64,000 bases of DNA. Origin: JAJNBD01 sp964471475 (GTDB lineage Bacteria > Pseudomonadota > Gammaproteobacteria > CAISUE01). Position 1 is the first letter of the stretch; each line of letters opens with the position of its first letter. The stretch lies in NCBI GenBank assembly GCA_964471475.1, contig CAYYFQ010000003.1, forward strand, positions 1 through 64,000, read 5' to 3'. The notes under the pieces are model-generated. The model was not told the DNA's origin, did not search any database, and saw nothing but the letters and a program-made list of their open reading frames with translations. The position numbers and the translations under genes were made by a program. Positions 15,590 to 24,589 of the stretch are shown here, piece after piece.

Positions 15590-16003
15590 CTAGTCATTAC
15601 TTGATATAAAACAGCAAGGGATGGTTACGGGTTGCTGATGCTCGTTTGTAATAGCATTAATCGTATGCCAATCGAGTTGTGAATTAAATTCCGCTAAAAA
15701 AGGCCCAAGCCGCGCTCCCTTCTGCGTCACTTCTATGGGTAATTCATTTTGTACCAGCTGAGCCATAGAAATGAGGCTTTCCTTTGAGAATGGAATATAA
15801 AAAATAGTATTCACGTTAATCGTTGGGTTGACAGTATAACTGAATTTAGGAGTGATGGGTATGAAAAATCGTGTTTTAGGCATCAATATATTAATTATCT
15901 CAGTTTTATGTGTAAAAGGATAAAATAATATCGACGCCACAATAAGAAGCACCGCAATGAAGATTCTCTGGTTACGCCGTAGATGCTTTCTTCGAAAAAC
16001 CAT
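15590..16003 (-). CDS. Hypothetical membrane-anchored protein
   Basis: 137 aa, not recognised. A basic N-terminus (FRRKHLRRNQR) is followed by one hydrophobic helix at about residues 14-28, so it is probably a single-pass inner-membrane protein with a periplasmic domain of about 105 residues. It is squeezed between tamB (14 bp upstream) and cvpA (8 bp downstream) on the same strand. DedD or SPOR proteins often accompany cvpA, but no SPOR motif is visible. Two neighbouring cysteines (residues about 130-131) occur near the C-terminus. Confidence 0.65.
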   Translation of the reverse strand: MVFRRKHLRRNQRIFIAVLLIVASILFYPFTHKTEIINILMPKTRFFIPITPKFSYTVNPTINVNTIFYIPFSKESLISMAQLVQNELPIEVTQKGARLGPFLAEFNSQLDWHTINAITNEHQQPVTIPCCFISSND

Positions 16004-16017
16004 AAAATAAGTTGCTC

Positions 16018-18858
16018 TTAACGATCAATCGTATAATAAATGTCTGCCCCATTACCAAAGGTGCTGCTTTCAGTTTGTGCCATCCATGAACGGGAAATTT
16101 GGTATTTTACATTAAATATACTCGCACCTTCCCCTACGGCTGCACTATAACTTAAATATAATCGGGGAGAGAGGGCTTTACTCAAAATTAAAGCGGTTGA
16201 TTGCGTCACTTGTTGGCTGTTAGGGTTATATTGAGATACGGTGCCTACATTGACGTCAATTCCCAAAGATTGTTTGACTTCATTTTGCAAATTAGTGACT
16301 GTATTGCTCGTAGAATTCCCTCCTAAAGCAGAAGCAGCACTTAATAATAGTTGGCCTCCCCCGCTGCCGGCTTGAGCTGCAGGCACACCTAAAATCAAAT
16401 AAGATAAAATATCACTTTGTGTCAAACCCGATGGCATTGAAAATAATTGCATTTTATAACTTGATAAAGGGCCTGCTATTTTTACACCAACCACTAATGT
16501 GCCATCCGGATTTGCCATAGGCGCCCCATTAATAAATCCCCCCGCTAAAGCTAAGCTAGAAATATTATGAAAAGTTTTTACTGCTTGAAAATCTAGAATA
16601 GGATCTGAAGCCGCTCTATGTACATAAGTTGCAGTGCCTTTTTGAATCGTTAAACTTTGCCCATAGGCTTTGTAGCTACCATTGACCAAACGTAACTGCC
16701 CATTGGCTAAAACGGAAGCCCCAGCAGTTTGCATTAAGTTTACTTTGCCCTCTACTTTTCCTGACAATCCTCCATAAGTCAGACTAATATCATCCCCCAA
16801 AATTAAATTTAAGTCACTCAAAAAATTGAGCACTGTATTTTGCTCTGAAACAAATTGAATATCAGAAGAAGGACTAATCACTTTGTCCGTATAGTCTGTA
16901 AAATTTAGACGTGCTTTTGGAATAAAAATATTTCCTGTTAAGCGCATTTGGGTTGCCTGACATTCAAATAATAATTCCGGAGAAGCCCAAATTTTATAAA
17001 AAAATAAATTGGTCGCCAAAAAGTTTTTCCCTGCAATTTTTAATGCTATTTTGAGCCCACCAAAAATGTTTTCAATACGACCAGTTAATTGCAGACGCCC
17101 TGCTCCCGAGCCAATGATGCCATTAATTAGTAGGCTATGTTGTAAATCCCCTTCAATAGCCAACGCCACTGGTTTTAACGTTAAATTATAAGTAAGCCAA
17201 CTTGCGCTCCCTCTCAACAATTCAGCTTTCACATGAAAGTGCGGTTGGTTCAGCATACCACTTATTTGAGTGTGCAGATTAATTTCGCCTTCAATGTTTT
17301 GTAAAGCGGGTAGAAGATTTTGTAAATAATTCAATTGATCGAAATGCCAGTCTACACTGCCTTGCACTGGTTGTTTGAGCCACTGCACGTTAAGAGAATC
17401 TCCCAACATAGGCAGCATAATATTTGCCATTCCATTTCCCCAATTGCTCTTTACATTTGCCTGAAGAGTTCCGGTATTATCATGGAAGGTGACAGCACAA
17501 TCTCCTTGGGTAATCTCAATGGGGATTTGTGTATAGTCGTTGGCTTGGTAAGATAAAACCAGTGGCCATAACTGAAATGTTAAAGTCCCTTGCGGACGTC
17601 CTTTAGCATCAAAAATAAGATCCGTACTAAGTTGCGCCTTAGCTTGTGCTAAGTGCCATTGTGGAGATCTAAACGCAAAAATAGGCCAATTGATGACGGC
17701 TTGCAGATGATTTTGAGCCCAATTTCCTTTGCCATTGATGCTGAGTTGTTGAATGATGTTATCTTGCCACGAGATATTTTTTCCCACCACTGCTAACTTA
17801 AAATTTTTAATATCTTGATTCTTTATAGTAGCTTGCAAGCTATCAACCTCATAAGTTAACCAATGCAAATGCATGATATGAGCAAAAGCTTCAATATAGG
17901 GATTTTGCCAATCTCCTTTTAAAAGACCTTGGCTGAAAATTTCGCCATGGCCAGTTGGTAACCAATAGGCCAAATCAGGAATATGGATAAGCCAATTTAA
18001 ATGAGAATTTTTACTTAATTGCCCTGAAATATTAAGCTGCGCTTTGTCCACATGAATAAACCAATTTTGCCAATCCACCAAGTCCTTACTCCAATGTAAT
18101 TTGCCGCTCCCTTCTACTTCATGCCCATCCATACGGCCTGCTATTTTTTTTAAAAAAAGATTGCCTTCGTCGGGGCCATTTAGCTGGAATAACACATCTA
18201 CTGACAGTTGGCTTGGCAGGTGCGCAATCGACTTAGTCCAAAAATAAGGATCTAACTCACCAAAAATATGGGCATCCAAATGGTGTGCAAGATGCCAATC
18301 ATATCGTCCTACAAAATGTAGTGAGCTTGGCCACCACACGCTGTGAATTTGTTGGATCGTTATGGTATGGGGAGAAACTTCGCCACCTAAAAATAACGTC
18401 GGAATAGGTTGCCAATGCGAAATCTCCATTCCGCTAATTTCCAATTGCCAGTTAGGATGTAGCAAAGGTCCATGCAGGGACAATTCTATATCTTTCAGAG
18501 TAGCAGGATGCGATGATTGCACATTTACTTCATGCAATCGTATACTGGGCACTTGCCATTGCAGTTTTAACAGAGGTAAAACATTCCAAGTGACACTTAA
18601 ATTTTGGATGCGGAGAGATAAATTGGGCAATTCTACAGTCACTTTTTGAATAGCGAATTGATGCCACAAAGCACCGGAAACTTGTTGGTAAGAAAAAATA
18701 TGGTGGGAATAAATACTCACTTGATTTAAGAACCAACGTGATCCACGCTCGCTATTAAATACGGTAAGGATAAATACAAAAGTAGCCAATAAGAAGGAAA
18801 ATAAAATAGAAAAAATAACGATAATTATTTTTCCATAGGAAATTTTCATTGAGTTCAT
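16018..18858 (-). CDS. tamB: TamB-like translocation and assembly module protein (DUF490)
   Basis: 946-aa AsmA/TamB-family protein, thought to span the periplasm as a long beta structure and to take part in outer-membrane protein or phospholipid delivery with TamA. One N-terminal membrane helix (about residues 9-31) anchors it; a long region rich in beta-strand pattern follows. The conserved C-terminal DUF490 end is clear: LTQSDILSYLILGVPA, then a Gly-rich stretch, LGIDVNVGTV, and a final beta segment. It is shorter than E. coli TamB (about 1260 aa), mostly in the repetitive middle. Its ATG overlaps the stop of the PIN-PhoH gene by one base (TAATG). The TamA partner is not in the window. Confidence 0.85.
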   Translation of the reverse strand: MNSMKISYGKIIIVIFSILFSFLLATFVFILTVFNSERGSRWFLNQVSIYSHHIFSYQQVSGALWHQFAIQKVTVELPNLSLRIQNLSVTWNVLPLLKLQWQVPSIRLHEVNVQSSHPATLKDIELSLHGPLLHPNWQLEISGMEISHWQPIPTLFLGGEVSPHTITIQQIHSVWWPSSLHFVGRYDWHLAHHLDAHIFGELDPYFWTKSIAHLPSQLSVDVLFQLNGPDEGNLFLKKIAGRMDGHEVEGSGKLHWSKDLVDWQNWFIHVDKAQLNISGQLSKNSHLNWLIHIPDLAYWLPTGHGEIFSQGLLKGDWQNPYIEAFAHIMHLHWLTYEVDSLQATIKNQDIKNFKLAVVGKNISWQDNIIQQLSINGKGNWAQNHLQAVINWPIFAFRSPQWHLAQAKAQLSTDLIFDAKGRPQGTLTFQLWPLVLSYQANDYTQIPIEITQGDCAVTFHDNTGTLQANVKSNWGNGMANIMLPMLGDSLNVQWLKQPVQGSVDWHFDQLNYLQNLLPALQNIEGEINLHTQISGMLNQPHFHVKAELLRGSASWLTYNLTLKPVALAIEGDLQHSLLINGIIGSGAGRLQLTGRIENIFGGLKIALKIAGKNFLATNLFFYKIWASPELLFECQATQMRLTGNIFIPKARLNFTDYTDKVISPSSDIQFVSEQNTVLNFLSDLNLILGDDISLTYGGLSGKVEGKVNLMQTAGASVLANGQLRLVNGSYKAYGQSLTIQKGTATYVHRAASDPILDFQAVKTFHNISSLALAGGFINGAPMANPDGTLVVGVKIAGPLSSYKMQLFSMPSGLTQSDILSYLILGVPAAQAGSGGGQLLLSAASALGGNSTSNTVTNLQNEVKQSLGIDVNVGTVSQYNPNSQQVTQSTALILSKALSPRLYLSYSAAVGEGASIFNVKYQISRSWMAQTESSTFGNGADIYYTIDR

Positions 18859-20285
18859 TACAACACATTCGCTGCATATTCAGAAAGTCTTGAACGCTCT
18901 CCACGGACTAAAGTCACATGCGCTGCAAAAGGACAATTTTTAAAGCGATCTATCACATAGGTGAATCCGGACGTCACCTCATTAAGATAAGGTGTGTCAA
19001 TCTGCTTAAGATCCCCTAAAATGACAATTTTTGTTTGTGGGCCAGCTCGAGTAATTAAAGTTTTTAATTGTTTAGAAGTTAAATTTTGTGCTTCATCGAT
19101 AATTAAAAATTTATTTAAAAATGTTCTACCCCGCATAAAATTTAAGGAGCGTACTTTTAAATATTGATTTAAAATTTCTAAAGTAGCTTCTTTTTCCCAG
19201 GTACTTTTTTCTTTCTTTTGATCTTTATGCAATACTTCAAGATTATCCATGAGCCCCCCCATCCATGGGGTCATCTTTTCTTCTTCAGTGCCGGGTAAAA
19301 AACCAATATCTTCGCCTAAGGGAATAGTGACCCGCGTCATAATGATTTCACTGTAAGTACGACTTTCAATAGTTTGTTGGAGAGCAGAAGCTAAAGCAAG
19401 CAGCGTTTTACCAGTCCCAGCGGTTCCTTGTAAGGTAACTAAGTCAATAGTAGGATCCATTAAGTGATTAAGTGCAATAGTTTGTTCTACATTGCGTGCA
19501 TTAATTCCCCAGACAGCGTGTTTAATTTGAGAATAGTCCCGCGCATATTCAAAAACAAGGCCTGTAGAATCTACCTTACGCACAATCCCTAAAAATTGTT
19601 CATCTCCTTCAATCAAAATAGCATCGTTAGGATTAAGAAATCCTAATTCTTTCGAATTAATTTTGTAAAAAGAACGCCCTTCTTCTTGCCATGATTCCAA
19701 GGCTTTACTGTTTTTTTCCCAAAAATCTTTGGGAAAATGATAAACGCCACTTCTTAATTCACTTAAATCATCCACGACTTGATCGTTAAAATAATCTTGT
19801 GCTACGACTCCTACTATCGTGGCTTTGATACGAAGATTAGTGTCTTTCGTTACAAGAATGATTTGGCGCTCTGGAGTTTTTTGCTGTAAAGCAAGCACTA
19901 CCGCCAAAATAGAATTATCTGGTTTGTGAGAAGCCATTGTGACAGGAAGTTGAGCCGCCAATGGCATCGTTTGAAAAAATATTTTTCCGGTAGGAGCACT
20001 CGACATACCAGCAACAACATTGTCCGAACCAAGTGGAATGCCATCGATTATTTCTTGATAACTCGCTTTTTTAATAATATCATCTAAAAAGTGTGAAGCA
20101 TGGCGCACATTGCGTGCCATTTCTGTAGCACCCTTTTTTAAATTATCTAACTCTTCTACTACCACCATAGGAATAAAGATATCATGCTCTTCAAATTGCC
20201 AAAGGGCATAAGGGTCATGAATTAACACATTAGTGTCGATCACAAATAACTTGTTGGTATTATTCCCGGAAGATGGTGTTGACAT
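18858..20285 (-). CDS. PIN domain-PhoH-like ATPase (PhoH2/YlaK type)
   Basis: 475-aa fusion of an N-terminal PIN ribonuclease domain and a C-terminal PhoH ATPase, the arrangement called PhoH2, reported in other bacteria to act as an RNA helicase and nuclease. PIN acidic residues appear in FVIDTNVLIHD and VVEELDNL. The ATPase has Walker A GTAGTGKT near residues 284-291 and Walker B FLIIDEAQNL near 394-403, then VILGDLKQID. In PhoH2 pairs an antitoxin-like gene usually precedes; here parA does (3 bp away), so a toxin-antitoxin role is not supported. Part of the rsmG-parA-phoH-tamB run. Confidence 0.85.
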   Translation of the reverse strand: MSTPSSGNNTNKLFVIDTNVLIHDPYALWQFEEHDIFIPMVVVEELDNLKKGATEMARNVRHASHFLDDIIKKASYQEIIDGIPLGSDNVVAGMSSAPTGKIFFQTMPLAAQLPVTMASHKPDNSILAVVLALQQKTPERQIILVTKDTNLRIKATIVGVVAQDYFNDQVVDDLSELRSGVYHFPKDFWEKNSKALESWQEEGRSFYKINSKELGFLNPNDAILIEGDEQFLGIVRKVDSTGLVFEYARDYSQIKHAVWGINARNVEQTIALNHLMDPTIDLVTLQGTAGTGKTLLALASALQQTIESRTYSEIIMTRVTIPLGEDIGFLPGTEEEKMTPWMGGLMDNLEVLHKDQKKEKSTWEKEATLEILNQYLKVRSLNFMRGRTFLNKFLIIDEAQNLTSKQLKTLITRAGPQTKIVILGDLKQIDTPYLNEVTSGFTYVIDRFKNCPFAAHVTLVRGERSRLSEYAANVL

Positions 20286-20288
20286 TTA

Positions 20289-21038
20289 CTAGGTTCCTTG
20301 TAATATTTCTTCTGCTAGCGCTAAATACGCCTTACTGCCACTTGCATTTTGGTCATACAATAATGCTGGTAAACCATAACTAGGTGCTTCGGCCAAACGA
20401 ATATTGCGCGGAATAATCGTTTGAAACACTTTGTCGGTAAAATGCTCCAATAGCTGTGCAGACACCTCATTCATTAAAGAAGCACGTCCATCAAACATGG
20501 TACGTAAGATTCCTCTAATTTGCAAATGAGGATTGGCCTCTTGTTGTATTTGATGCATGGTGTTTAACAAGGCTGTTAAACCTTCTAACGCATAAAATTC
20601 ACATTGTACAGGAATAATTAAACCCTTCGATGCAACAAGAGCATTTACAGTGAGCATATTTAAAGAAGGAGGACAATCAATTAAGACAAAATCATATTCC
20701 GTATGCGCTAAAATTTTAGTTAAGGTAAACTCTTTATCAGCATGACTTAAAAGTTCAAGTTCAGCTTGGGTTAATTCATGATTTGAAGGGATAAGATCAT
20801 AGCCTCCAGGAGTGGGAAGCACACATTCTTCTAAAGTTTGACCAAGCAATAATGAATTGCTAGAAGCGAGCAATTCCATTTTATCTACCCCACTGCCCGT
20901 GGTCGCATTTCCTTGCGGGTCAAGATCGATTAATAGTATTTTTTTGCCAAGCGTTACTAAAGATGCCGCAAGATTAACACATGTGGTGGTTTTTCCAACT
21001 CCCCCTTTCTGATTGGCAAAACAATAAATTTCAGTCAT
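20289..21038 (-). CDS. parA: ParA/Soj-family partition ATPase
   Basis: 249-aa deviant Walker ATPase for chromosome segregation. The N-terminal KGGVGKTTT (residues 10-18) carries the family's signature lysine; LLIDLDPQGNATTG and the VLIDCPPSLN segment complete the site. It begins 6 bp after rsmG, which is the classical gid-par order of bacterial chromosomes. The usual third member, parB, is not next in line; a PhoH-like gene occupies its place. ParB may be elsewhere, or this ParA may be an orphan. Confidence 0.9.
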   Translation of the reverse strand: MTEIYCFANQKGGVGKTTTCVNLAASLVTLGKKILLIDLDPQGNATTGSGVDKMELLASSNSLLLGQTLEECVLPTPGGYDLIPSNHELTQAELELLSHADKEFTLTKILAHTEYDFVLIDCPPSLNMLTVNALVASKGLIIPVQCEFYALEGLTALLNTMHQIQQEANPHLQIRGILRTMFDGRASLMNEVSAQLLEHFTDKVFQTIIPRNIRLAEAPSYGLPALLYDQNASGSKAYLALAEEILQGT

Positions 21039-21044
21039 ATTCCT

Positions 21045-21773
21045 CTATTCAAAGGCAATTTTTACCAAATGTCGCTCACTATCTAAAAAGGGCACCTCCA
21101 ATTTCACCACTTCTTGTAAATGAAATTCTGGAGGTATTTCATGCAGTTCTGTTAAAGGATAAACACCCTTCATTGCCAAAAATAAACCGTCTGCTTTACA
21201 TAAATGTTCCGTATTGTATAACATATCACGAATTGAAGAAAAAGCTCGCGACACAATAGTATCAAATTGGCGCAATTTAGTGCCTGATTTCAGTTCATTA
21301 AGCTTCTGGTAACCTTCCACTCGTTCATTAATCACTAAAACATTATTTAATTTTAATGAGTGCTGGATATGAAATAAAAAACGTGCTTTTTTACCATTGC
21401 TATCGATTAACGTAAAATGTTTATCAGGATACGCAATGGCAAGCGGAATACCTGGTAAGCCAGCACCGCTCCCCACATCAATAATGTTATTTCCTTGTAA
21501 ATAAGGACCTATACTTAAAGAATCAAAAATATGTCGTGTAATAATTTCTCGAGGCTCTCTTACCGAGGTTAAGTTATAAGCTCGGTTCCATTTAATCATT
21601 AAGTCAACATAATCTAATAGTTTTTGTCGACGGGTAGCATCTAATTTTAAATTTAATTTTTCCAGTCCTTCTATCAAAAAATCATTTGGCGGTGCAATTG
21701 ACTTGTTAATAGGGGTAGATTCTACAATAAAACGCACTTTATTGTCGGAGGGATTATTTTTTGTACTGGCCAT
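21045..21773 (-). CDS. rsmG: 16S rRNA (guanine527-N7)-methyltransferase RsmG
   Basis: 242-aa SAM-dependent methyltransferase that makes m7G527 of 16S rRNA. The SAM-binding motif DVGSGAGLPGIPLA lies near residues 95-108, preceded by the family's NLTSVREPREIITRHIFDSL. An N-terminal extension of about 20-25 residues (Asn/Ser/Lys rich) precedes the core, so the true start might be a little downstream. First gene of the long minus-strand run, with a promoter-like site about 135 bp upstream. Confidence 0.9.
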   Translation of the reverse strand: MASTKNNPSDNKVRFIVESTPINKSIAPPNDFLIEGLEKLNLKLDATRRQKLLDYVDLMIKWNRAYNLTSVREPREIITRHIFDSLSIGPYLQGNNIIDVGSGAGLPGIPLAIAYPDKHFTLIDSNGKKARFLFHIQHSLKLNNVLVINERVEGYQKLNELKSGTKLRQFDTIVSRAFSSIRDMLYNTEHLCKADGLFLAMKGVYPLTELHEIPPEFHLQEVVKLEVPFLDSERHLVKIAFE

Positions 21774-21908
21774 TGCTATCGTTTTCCTTGTTCAATTTTA
21801 GTTTTATTTCCTAGCCCATTTTTAAGCTTTTCTTATACATTCTTTTTCTTTAATTATTTAACAATTTCCTCTTGTTGACCATTTAAAATCTAGTACATAA
21901 CGTTCACG

Positions 21909-21939
21909 ATTATACACCGCAAGTAGGGAGTTTTGACAA
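21909..21939 (-). promoter_or_regulatory. Putative promoter of the rsmG-parA operon
   Basis: On the minus strand a consensus TATAAT (21909-21914) lies 19 nt downstream of TTGTCA (21934-21939). It is the best sigma70-like match in the gap between fumC and rsmG and would drive rsmG and the closely spaced genes after it. Confidence 0.5.
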
Positions 21940-21950
21940 TACAGTCTACT

Positions 21951-23354
21951 TTACAATGGAAAAACCATCTCTTCAGGTTTTACCCATTGATTATATTCCG
22001 TTTCAGTCACAAACCCTAATTGTAAAGCGGCTGTTTTCAAAGAGAGGTTGTGATGCCACGCATATAAAGCAATTTTTGCCGCTTTTTCATACCCGATATG
22101 AGGATTTAAAGCAGTCACTAACATTAAGGAGTTGCGGAGATTGTGATCAATATTCACTAAATTGGGTTCAATGCCTTTTGCACACGATTGATTAAACGCA
22201 TTGACGGCATCTGCCAATAACTCGCCAGATATCATTACATCATGCAACATGATGGGTTTATAAACATTTAATTGAAAATTACCTTGAGAACCAGCAAATG
22301 CTACTGCATGGTCATAACCAAAAACTTGCACCACAACTTGCGTCAATGCCTCGCATTGGGTAGGGTTAATTTTGCCTGGCATAATAGAAGAGCCTGGCTC
22401 ATTCGCAGGAATATTTAATTCTCCAATTCCTCCCCTTGGACCAGAAGCATACCAACGCACATCATTAGCGATTTTCATTAAAGCTCCAGCAATCGTTCTT
22501 AACGCTGCGCTCATATTAACTACAGCGTCATGAGCTGAGAGTGCTGCAAATTTATTTTTGGCAGGTATAAACGGAAGTTGTGTTTCTTCAGCGATAAGAC
22601 GTACAACAATTTCCGCAAACTTAGGATGCGCATTTAAACCCGTCCCTACCGCTGTACCCCCTTGCGCCAACTCATAAATCCAATGGAGCGCTTGTTCTAC
22701 AATAACTAAAGCCTCTTCTAATTGGGCACGCCACCCAGAAATCATTTGGCCCACCGTTAAGGGGGTAGCATCTTGTAAGTGCGTACGTCCCAACATAATA
22801 ATATGGGCAAATTGTTTTTCTTTGTCAGCAAAAGTATCACGTAATCCCTTAATGGCGGGGATAAAACGATGAGTAATCATTTCCGCGATAGCAATATGCA
22901 TCACGGTCGGGAAAGTATCGTTGGACGATTGACTATGATTAACATCATCATTAGGATGAATAGGTTTTTTACTACCTCTTGGCATTCCTGCTAATTCATT
23001 GGCTCGAGAGGCAATCACTTCATTGGCATTCATATTCATTTGAGTGCCTGAACCTGTTTGAAACACCACCAAAGGAAATTCCGCATTCAGCTTGCCATCA
23101 ATCACTTCTTGTGCCCCTGTAACAATTAGTTGAACTTTATCAGGGGGCAATTCATTTAACTCACCATTAGCAATTGCCGCACATTTTTTAACAATTCCAA
23201 AAGCACGCACAATATCTTTTTGAAAAAAGTAACGGTCCTTTCCAATAGGAAAATTACTAATAGAGCGTTGAGTTTGCGCACCCCAGTGTTTATCTGCGGG
23301 AACTTCTACTTCACCTAGAGAGTCTGAATCTTTGCGTGTGCCTACGACTGTCAT
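21951..23354 (-). CDS. fumC: Class II fumarate hydratase
   Basis: Oxygen-stable, iron-free fumarase of the TCA cycle (fumarate to malate). The superfamily signature GSSIMPGKINP is present, with the N-terminal DKHWGAQTQRS and the SSNDTFPT loop. From ATG 23354 the protein is 467 aa, essentially the length of E. coli FumC; a TTG at 23369 would add five residues not seen in the family. Argininosuccinate lyase and aspartase share the signature, but the N-terminal block fits FumC. Monocistronic by position; it is divergent from the PilC-like gene. Confidence 0.92.
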   Translation of the reverse strand: MTVVGTRKDSDSLGEVEVPADKHWGAQTQRSISNFPIGKDRYFFQKDIVRAFGIVKKCAAIANGELNELPPDKVQLIVTGAQEVIDGKLNAEFPLVVFQTGSGTQMNMNANEVIASRANELAGMPRGSKKPIHPNDDVNHSQSSNDTFPTVMHIAIAEMITHRFIPAIKGLRDTFADKEKQFAHIIMLGRTHLQDATPLTVGQMISGWRAQLEEALVIVEQALHWIYELAQGGTAVGTGLNAHPKFAEIVVRLIAEETQLPFIPAKNKFAALSAHDAVVNMSAALRTIAGALMKIANDVRWYASGPRGGIGELNIPANEPGSSIMPGKINPTQCEALTQVVVQVFGYDHAVAFAGSQGNFQLNVYKPIMLHDVMISGELLADAVNAFNQSCAKGIEPNLVNIDHNLRNSLMLVTALNPHIGYEKAAKIALYAWHHNLSLKTAALQLGFVTETEYNQWVKPEEMVFPL

Positions 23355-23542
23355 TCTAAAATATTCCAAAGTCTATTTTGCCCGTCGGAAAGTTTACCAC
23401 TTCCAGAGAGTGATTAAAAGTGTTTTTATCAATATTTATATAACTAGTTAGTCAATTTTAGGGGAATAGCTAACCTAATCTATTTTGCTTGGATTAAATT
23501 AAGGAACTCGTCGCCCACCATTTACTTCAGGAAATTTTCATC

Positions 23543-24583
23543 ATGAGGCCTTCGCTAAAATCAAAATACTCATTACTTCAGCTAGACCCGTTCATTTATG
23601 AATTGGCGCATTTGCTCAACGCCGGAATACCTATTTTGCTCGCTCTACAAATTATTATGACTAGTACTCATCACAAGCAACACGTAATTTTGGCAAAACG
23701 CATTCAATTTCAATTAGCAAAAGGTTTAAATTTTGCCAATGCTTGGCAAAATATTACTCATGAAAGTTTTTCGAGTGCAATGCTATATGCGGCAGAAAAC
23801 AGTGGTCTGCTAGGGGAAATGCTCACGCACATCCATGAATATGCTTTACAACAAAAATTACTGAGACAGGCGTTTTGGCAAGCACTGCGATACCCTTTAT
23901 TTTTGTTGGCAATGACGGTGAGTTTATGTATTGGCTTGTATACTTATGTAATCCCTCAATTTGCTAACTTGTATGCTAATTTGAATGCGCCTTTACCAAG
24001 AATGACTTTAGAGATAATTTATATAGGTCAATGGCTATCCCATCACTTACCGTGGTGCTTGAGTTTTTTTCTAATCTTTTTCGGATTATATCGTTTTCCA
24101 CTGAGTGTTCGCTTTATCTTCATTCACTCAGTAGTAGGATATTGTTTATATCAAACTCCATTTTATCGCTATTTCCAAGAGGTAAAATATTGGCAAGCAG
24201 TATCCTATATGCTGAATGCAGGGGTTTCTTTGATTAATGCTTTAAAAATTTGTCTTCCCTTATGGCGCCATAGAGGCATGCTACAAAACGCTGAACAATG
24301 GATCCAGAAGCTTGAACAAGGGAGTTCCTTAAGTGAAATATTAAAAAGCTCTCCTTATATTTCTCCAAAACTAGGCACTATATTGTCTATTGGCGAAATA
24401 AGTGGGCGTTTAAATGAATTACTAAAGACCTATACGGACGAACAACAATACCAATTGCAAGAAAAGATTTTAAGCATGAAGGTATGGTTAGAGCCCATAT
24501 TTTTATGCATAATAGGAATATTAATTGGAGGTGTTCTCATTGCGCTGTATCTACCAGTGATTCAACTGGGGGAATATGTCTAG
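23543..24583 (+). CDS. PilC/GspF-type inner-membrane platform protein
   Basis: 346-aa polytopic protein of the type II secretion/type IV pilus GspF family. Two copies of the T2SSF domain are visible (about residues 15-135 and 215-335), with hydrophobic helices near 115-145, 165-190 and 310-340; the final LEPIFLCIIGILIGGVLIALYLPV is diagnostic. It lacks about 50 residues of the N-terminus found in typical 400-aa members. No pilus ATPase, prepilin or peptidase gene is adjacent, so the platform protein stands alone here; partners may be elsewhere in the genome. Confidence 0.82.
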   Translation: MRPSLKSKYSLLQLDPFIYELAHLLNAGIPILLALQIIMTSTHHKQHVILAKRIQFQLAKGLNFANAWQNITHESFSSAMLYAAENSGLLGEMLTHIHEYALQQKLLRQAFWQALRYPLFLLAMTVSLCIGLYTYVIPQFANLYANLNAPLPRMTLEIIYIGQWLSHHLPWCLSFFLIFFGLYRFPLSVRFIFIHSVVGYCLYQTPFYRYFQEVKYWQAVSYMLNAGVSLINALKICLPLWRHRGMLQNAEQWIQKLEQGSSLSEILKSSPYISPKLGTILSIGEISGRLNELLKTYTDEQQYQLQEKILSMKVWLEPIFLCIIGILIGGVLIALYLPVIQLGEYV

Positions 24584-24589
24584 GTGCCC

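Noticed and set aside
18858..20285. PIN-PhoH as half of a toxin-antitoxin pair with its upstream neighbour
   Set aside because: The upstream neighbour is a clear ParA ATPase, not a small antitoxin.
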